Source: Rhodoblastus sp963804045 | GTDB lineage: Bacteria; Pseudomonadota; Alphaproteobacteria; Rhizobiales; Beijerinckiaceae | NCBI GenBank assembly: GCA_963804045.1 | Contig: CAWDOR010000029.1 | Coordinates: 1-64,000, forward strand | Reading direction: 5' to 3' | Length of the DNA: 64,000 bases | Shown: positions 60,769 through 64,000 of the stretch, in pieces | How positions within the stretch are numbered: position 1 is the first letter of the stretch | How the letters are laid out: every line of letters begins with the position of its first letter | The notes under the pieces: generated by a model | The model's database searches: none | Told to the model about the DNA's origin: nothing | Seen by the model: the letters and a program-made list of their open reading frames with translations, nothing else | Translations under genes and position numbers: made by a program

Positions 60769-61308
60769 ATGACTCATATTTTCAAGCTTGGACGCACATT
60801 GCGCGGCGTGTTGATTCTGGCGGCGATGACGCCGGCAGCGGCCTTTGCCGGCGACCGGATCGGCGCGCTGGAATGTCATCTCTCCGGCAATGGCCCGAGC
60901 ATATTGGTGGAGAACCAGACCGTCGACTGCGTCTTCGCCAGCGAGCGCGCAGGCGTCCGGCGCGATCATTACGTCGGCAAGCTCACCAAGATCGGCGCGG
61001 ATATCGGCGCCAACGGCAAAGGCGACCTCGTCTGGGGTGTGGTCGCAGCAACGAGCCGGCATGGCCGTGGCGCGCTTGCCGGCGACTATGTCGGGCCTGA
61101 AGCCTCGGCGAAGGTCAGCGTCGGCGTCGGCGCTGCCGCTCTTGTCGGCGGATCGGACAAGACGTTTTCGCTTCAACCTCTCAATGTCGAAGGCGGAAAG
61201 GGAATTGGCTTCACCGCGGGCGTGGAAAGCCTGACGCTGGCTTATGTCGCGGACAGGCCCGCGCCGAAAATGCGCTACAGGCGTCACCGCAGCGAAGCGC
61301 GCGGCTGA
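60769..61308 (+). CDS. DUF992 secreted protein
   Basis: A 179-residue protein with a signal peptide ending AAAFAG (residues about 1-27) and the DUF992 pattern: IGALECHLSGNGPSI, then a glycine-rich beta-barrel-like core (VVAATSRHGRGALAGDYVGP, SVGVGAAALVGGSDKTFSLQ) and a short basic tail. Periplasmic, function unknown, typical of Hyphomicrobiales. ATG 60769 has GGAG nine bases upstream; the earlier ATG 60754 adds five residues. Confidence 0.75.
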   Translation: MTHIFKLGRTLRGVLILAAMTPAAAFAGDRIGALECHLSGNGPSILVENQTVDCVFASERAGVRRDHYVGKLTKIGADIGANGKGDLVWGVVAATSRHGRGALAGDYVGPEASAKVSVGVGAAALVGGSDKTFSLQPLNVEGGKGIGFTAGVESLTLAYVADRPAPKMRYRRHRSEARG

Positions 61309-61343
61309 CGAAACCCATCACGGCGATCGCCGCAAATTGAAAA

Positions 61344-61384
61344 ACCCCACTCTCCCGCGCAAGTCCGGCGCGGGAGAGTGGGGT
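61344..61384. terminator. Bidirectional terminator between DUF992 and DUF3309 genes
   Basis: A perfect 17-bp stem (ACCCCACTCTCCCGCGC / GCGCGGGAGAGTGGGGT) with a 7-base loop. On the minus strand it is followed by five T's, so it should stop transcription of the DUF3309 gene, and probably also the DUF992 gene from the other side. Confidence 0.8.
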
Positions 61385-61425
61385 TGATCATGTCTGGGCG
61401 TGAAGGCTCACGTCGTGAGCGGTGT

Positions 61426-61587
61426 TTATATGACGACCCCGCCAACGAGCCAGACCACCAGAAGAACGATGAGAACGGTACCGAGGACGCCGCCAAGTCC
61501 AGCGCCGCCGTAGCGGCTGTGGGCATAATATCCGCCCCCGCCGCCGAACAGGAAGATCAGAATGATGACAAGCAGTATCGTGCCCAT
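61426..61587 (-). CDS. DUF3309 small membrane protein
   Basis: A 53-residue protein: MGTILLVIILIFLFGGGGGY (helix 1), a short loop YYAHSRYGGAGLGG, and VLGTVLIVLLVVWLVGGV (helix 2), which is the DUF3309 pattern. GGAG lies seven bases before ATG 61587. Strongly supported although short. Function unknown. Confidence 0.75.
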   Translation of the reverse strand: MGTILLVIILIFLFGGGGGYYAHSRYGGAGLGGVLGTVLIVLLVVWLVGGVVI

Positions 61588-61651
61588 TGGACGTCTCCAA
61601 GTTGCTTGAGCGCCGCGGGATTGCGGCGGTTGTAGTCAAACGGATAAGAAA

Positions 61652-62032
61652 TCAGGTGATGGAGGAATCATCCGAGCCGAATTCCGCTTCGGTCCTGGCG
61701 GGAGACCAGAACATGTCGTGCAAATGTCTCATCAAGCCGGACTGTGGCCAGGCGCGCCAAGCATGCAGGCGGTCGGCGAGGCAAATCTGGCTGTCGGCGC
61801 TGGGATCGTCGAAGCCCAATTCGAAATCGCCGGGAGCCGCCATTTTCAAGCGGCAATGGCGGACGACCGCTTCTGTCATGGCGCTGGCGTCAATCAAGCC
61901 CGCCAGGTCGGCGACGCGATCCACGAAGCAGATTGCCGATCCATGCGCGACGGCCGCGACTGCGTCGTGCGGCCGGGCGTCGCGGGGCTCGTACACGCCA
62001 ATTCTATGCAGGCCGACGCCATAGGTCTTCAT
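61652..62032 (-). CDS. Hypothetical protein, 126 aa
   Basis: A 126-residue soluble protein starting MKTYGVGLHRIGVYEPRDAR, with a Gly/Asp-rich acidic end (ELGFDDPSADSQICLADRLH then EFGSDDSSIT). Its ATG overlaps the upstream stop (ATGA), so it is coupled to the 132-aa gene. No family recognised. Similar short GVYEPRDA-type proteins are common beside stress genes in alphaproteobacteria, but this is a weak clue. Confidence 0.55.
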   Translation of the reverse strand: MKTYGVGLHRIGVYEPRDARPHDAVAAVAHGSAICFVDRVADLAGLIDASAMTEAVVRHCRLKMAAPGDFELGFDDPSADSQICLADRLHAWRAWPQSGLMRHLHDMFWSPARTEAEFGSDDSSIT

Positions 62033-62427
62033 GACGCTTCCTCCAGCCAGGCGGCTTGCGGAAGGCTCGGCATGTAGACACAGGTCTCGTTCTCGAACAC
62101 CCCGCATCGCTCGCGAGGCGGCCCGAGCGCGATCGAGTCGATCGCTTCGTCCAGGCTGGTGAAGGACAAGCCGGTGGGATGTCCGTTGACGCGAATGGAA
62201 AACGCGGAAGGACAAGCGCGGCTGTCCTTCTGTCGCGGCCGCGTCCACACGTATTGCCGCTCGATGGCGTCGTAGATCTCGAAGCTCAATCCGTCGACGC
62301 CTCTCGGCGGGATTGATCCCAGCGCTTCATGCAAGGTCGGAAACGCGGCGCCTTCGGCAAAGCCGTTGACCAGCACGCGAAATCGCGATGGCGGGGGAAT
62401 CGTTGTTTCAGAGGCGGCTATTGTCAT
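62029..62427 (-). CDS. Hypothetical protein, 132 aa
   Basis: A 132-residue soluble protein with two repeats of the same small fold: RFRVLVNGFAEGAAFPTLHE and FSIRVNGHPTGLSFTSLDEA, each followed by an S-IP-type segment, so it probably arose by internal duplication. Function unknown. The start at 62427 lies about 60 bases from the next gene upstream. Confidence 0.5.
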   Translation of the reverse strand: MTIAASETTIPPPSRFRVLVNGFAEGAAFPTLHEALGSIPPRGVDGLSFEIYDAIERQYVWTRPRQKDSRACPSAFSIRVNGHPTGLSFTSLDEAIDSIALGPPRERCGVFENETCVYMPSLPQAAWLEEAS

Positions 62428-62489
62428 CCGTGTTCCCCGATTGAAGATCTACCGCGGGCTTCGACGAGATCGGCCAAGCCAAATGTTCG

Positions 62490-62783
62490 TCATGGCTTCA
62501 TCGATTGCGCGTCGAACAATTCTTCGAGGTGGCCGAAGTCGCCGATCAATGCGTTGATGTCCCGTTCGATCTCGGCTTTCGTGGCCTCCCAGGCATAACC
62601 TTGATGCGCCGCTGCTTCGAGCCTTGCTTCAACGGCCGCGTGGCCTTTCAGGAGGCGTTCGCTGAATGCGGCATGCGTCGTCTCGAACGCGCCGCTCTCC
62701 TTGAACTCGCGTGTTCGCGCAGCCAGGCGCAGCGAAAAATCGTCGAACCGCTTTTTGAGCGCGTCGTAATCCTGGGTGCTCAT
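62490..62783 (-). CDS. Hypothetical helical protein, 97 aa
   Basis: A 97-residue helical protein (MSTQDYDALKKRFDDFSLRL, FSERLLKGHAAVEARLEAAA, IERDINALIGDFGHLEELFD). It is charged and probably coiled coil, with no signal peptide. ATG 62783 has GGGAG upstream. No family recognised; 106 bases and a terminator separate it from the DUF1236 gene. Confidence 0.55.
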   Translation of the reverse strand: MSTQDYDALKKRFDDFSLRLAARTREFKESGAFETTHAAFSERLLKGHAAVEARLEAAAHQGYAWEATKAEIERDINALIGDFGHLEELFDAQSMKP

Positions 62784-62833
62784 GGTTATTCTCCCTCTCG
62801 ATCTTCCGCTCAGGCTTGTCCGTGGACGCCAGG

Positions 62834-62872
62834 AGAAAAGGGCCGCGTCGCAATGGGAGCGGCCCCTTTTCT
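62834..62872. terminator. Terminator after the DUF1236 gene
   Basis: Stem AGAAAAGGGCCGC / GCGGCCCCTTTTCT, with one bulge and a 12-base loop, 17 bases beyond the DUF1236 stop. T-rich on both sides, so it can act in both directions. Confidence 0.7.
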
Positions 62873-62889
62873 GGCTCGGGGGCCGGCCC

Positions 62890-63300
62890 TTACTCGATCA
62901 CATCGACGATGCGATGGTCCCTCGGATCGACCAGAACGGTCCGATCATTGACGATCGCGTAGCGATAGTCGCGGACGCCATATTCGGGCGGCACATCGTA
63001 ATAGGTCACGCCGCCGTCGGGCAGGATCGCGCCGACGGCGACAGCATGATCATAGGCATAGGAATCGTGGTGTTCGTGAATGGCATATTCCCGGAAGCGG
63101 GGGCGCTGATCGACACCGAGCAGACCGGCCACGCCGCCGCCAACGGCGCCGACAACGCCGCCGACGACGGCGCCTACCGGCCCTGCCGCGTGTTCGCCTT
63201 CATGCGCGCCTTCGTCAGCGCCGCGCACCACGCCCTGGGCGCAGGCGACAATTGGGAAGGCAAGGAACAAGGCGGCGGCGGCAAGGATCTTGATGTTCAT
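62890..63300 (-). CDS. DUF1236 secreted protein
   Basis: A 136-residue protein with a signal peptide (MNIKILAAAALFLAFPIVAC, possibly a lipobox-like LAF..AC end), a Gly/Val-rich segment (AGPVGAVVGGVVGAVGGGVAG), and the DUF1236 C-terminal part VGAILPDGGVTYYDVPPEYG, then YRYAIVNDRTVLVDPRDHRI, ending VIDV-type. Function unknown, in the envelope. GGAG lies seven bases before ATG 63300. Confidence 0.75.
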   Translation of the reverse strand: MNIKILAAAALFLAFPIVACAQGVVRGADEGAHEGEHAAGPVGAVVGGVVGAVGGGVAGLLGVDQRPRFREYAIHEHHDSYAYDHAVAVGAILPDGGVTYYDVPPEYGVRDYRYAIVNDRTVLVDPRDHRIVDVIE

Positions 63301-63383
63301 ATTGTGCTCCAAAATGCTGTAATATCCACGCGCGCCGACCCGGAATTGGGCGGCTGGCGCGTTGAATGGGTCGGGGAGGGCAG

Positions 63384-63608
63384 TCATTGCGCTCCATCGT
63401 GAGCCGGCGCGCGGCGCGCGGCCATTGTGACGTCGATTGATCGCAGCGAGCCATTGTGCAGGCGGGCTCGGTCTCCGACCCACTCGGCGATGTCGCCGAG
63501 CGTGGCGCCGACGGGCAGACCCAATGCAATCGACTTGTTGGCGAAGACGACCCGCAAGCGTGGCTCGCCCGCCAGCGCCGTATGATGGTATTGGATGTGG
63601 CTCCCCAT
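63384..63608 (-). CDS. Small hypothetical protein, 74 aa
   Basis: A 74-residue soluble protein: RLRVVFANKSIALGLPVGAT, then LGDIAEWVGDRARLHNGSLR, SIDVTMA near the C-terminus. The pattern suggests a small beta-grasp or similar fold but no family is known. AGGA lies upstream of ATG 63608, and the regulon element at 63699 is 90 bases upstream. Confidence 0.5.
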   Translation of the reverse strand: MGSHIQYHHTALAGEPRLRVVFANKSIALGLPVGATLGDIAEWVGDRARLHNGSLRSIDVTMAARRAPAHDGAQ

Positions 63609-63698
63609 GGTGTCGTTCCTCGATGGATCTTTCGGCCCGGACGCTTGTGTCTCGCCAATGGATCGAACGGTAGCCTTCGCTGCGAGCCGCCGTCAGCA

Positions 63699-63712
63699 TC
63701 GGAAACTACTCA
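63699..63712 (-). promoter_or_regulatory. Regulon element upstream of the 74-aa gene
   Basis: Minus strand TGAGTAGTTTCCGA followed by TGCTGACG, a perfect core match ending 90 bases before ATG 63608. It is divergent from the copy at 63760, with 47 bases between. Confidence 0.75.
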
Positions 63713-63759
63713 ACGAGAGAAATTCTGCGCGGCGGCCGCGCGGCCGTCCTGAGCCGGAA

Positions 63760-63773
63760 TGAGTATTTTCCGA
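63760..63773 (+). promoter_or_regulatory. Regulon element upstream of the gene at the right edge
   Basis: TGAGTATTTTCCGA followed by ACCTCCCG, 210 bases before ATG 63984. The 375-base gap 63609-63983 contains the two divergent elements; otherwise I recognise nothing in it. Confidence 0.7.
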
Positions 63774-63983
63774 ACCTCCCGCCACGGCTCCGCCAACGCT
63801 AACAAGGATGAACGTCAGCCGGCCCGCAAAGCGGTTGATCCAGCCACTGCCGATTTCAATTCCTGGCGATGTGCGATTTCAGCGGATCGAGCGTCTCGGC
63901 GCTCATCCTCGCCGCTGGCGTTTGCGCGTTCCCGGCCGAGGCGTCAACGCGGTGGCGAAACGCATTTCAAAGGAGTGGCAAGA

Positions 63984-64000
63984 ATGAAAACAACTTATCG
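63984..64000 (+). CDS. Start of a gene truncated by the window edge
   Basis: AAAGGAG eight bases before ATG 63984 marks a translation start; only MKTTY is visible. Nothing can be said about the product. Confidence 0.5.

Noticed and set aside
63869..64000. Plus-strand ORF with a signal-peptide-like start before the edge gene
   Set aside because: Its start lacks a ribosome binding site, while ATG 63984 in another frame has a strong AAAGGAG.
1..64000. tRNA, rRNA, CRISPR arrays or complete insertion sequences
   Set aside because: None recognised by eye on either strand; the only mobile-element trace is the integrase remnant.

Overview
The window is high-GC alphaproteobacterial chromosome. An EcfG-type sigma factor, DUF3775, DUF992 and DUF1236 proteins, a PntAB transhydrogenase and dense ATGA-overlapping operons suggest the Hyphomicrobiales. 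The genus cannot be read from the sequence. I saw no tRNA, rRNA, CRISPR array or intact insertion sequence.

Layout. 0-4.4 kb: edge fragments, small secreted proteins, YfdX, a Sel1-repeat protein and a broken PRC-barrel gene. 4.4-14.9 kb (minus): an operon of MFS transporter, GltD-like oxidoreductase, NifJ, a dihydroorotate-dehydrogenase-like protein and an Mg-type P-ATPase. 15-23.3 kb (minus): an ABC exporter with its adaptor, an EcfG-like sigma factor, and an RND pump with its adaptor. 23.3-29.9 kb (minus): envelope and coiled-coil proteins, otsB-GH15-otsA trehalose genes, small stress proteins. 30-37.3 kb: CoA-transferase, two acyl-CoA dehydrogenases, MaoC hydratase, PhaC-like protein and DUF1003 (minus), divergent from a frameshifted enoyl-CoA hydratase (plus). 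37.3-43.4 kb (plus): a seven-gene Isp-type [NiFe] hydrogenase operon. 43.5-45.5 kb: small proteins plus integrase and P-ATPase relics. 45.6-51.3 kb (plus): alcohol dehydrogenase, aldehyde dehydrogenase, PntA and PntB. 51.4-64 kb: MFS, exonuclease, HdeD, response regulator, hybrid kinase, CbpA/CbpM, PRC-barrel protein and many small proteins.

The main discovery is a conserved element, TGAGTAGWTTCCGANSCTG, found 21 times. It always points toward a gene, 38-228 bases before its start codon, including four compact divergent pairs. It precedes nearly every metabolic and stress operon here: YfdX, NifJ, the ABC exporter, the sigma factor, trehalose genes, CoA-transferase/PHA genes, hydrogenase, CsbD, alcohol dehydrogenase/transhydrogenase, HdeD, response regulator/kinase and PRC-barrel. 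I do not recognise it as the site of a known regulator. The genes it marks look like one survival regulon: ferredoxin- and CoA-linked fermentation, H2 metabolism, NAD(P)H balancing, carbon storage, acid and envelope stress, chaperones. The regulon carries its own candidate regulators.

The island also shows wear: a PRC pseudogene with two in-frame TAG codons, the C-terminal relic of a second P-ATPase, a 45-base relic of a second hydrogenase large subunit, an integrase remnant, and four frameshifts (two HlyD adaptors, the RND start, the enoyl-CoA hydratase). The frameshifts may be real decay or sequencing error.
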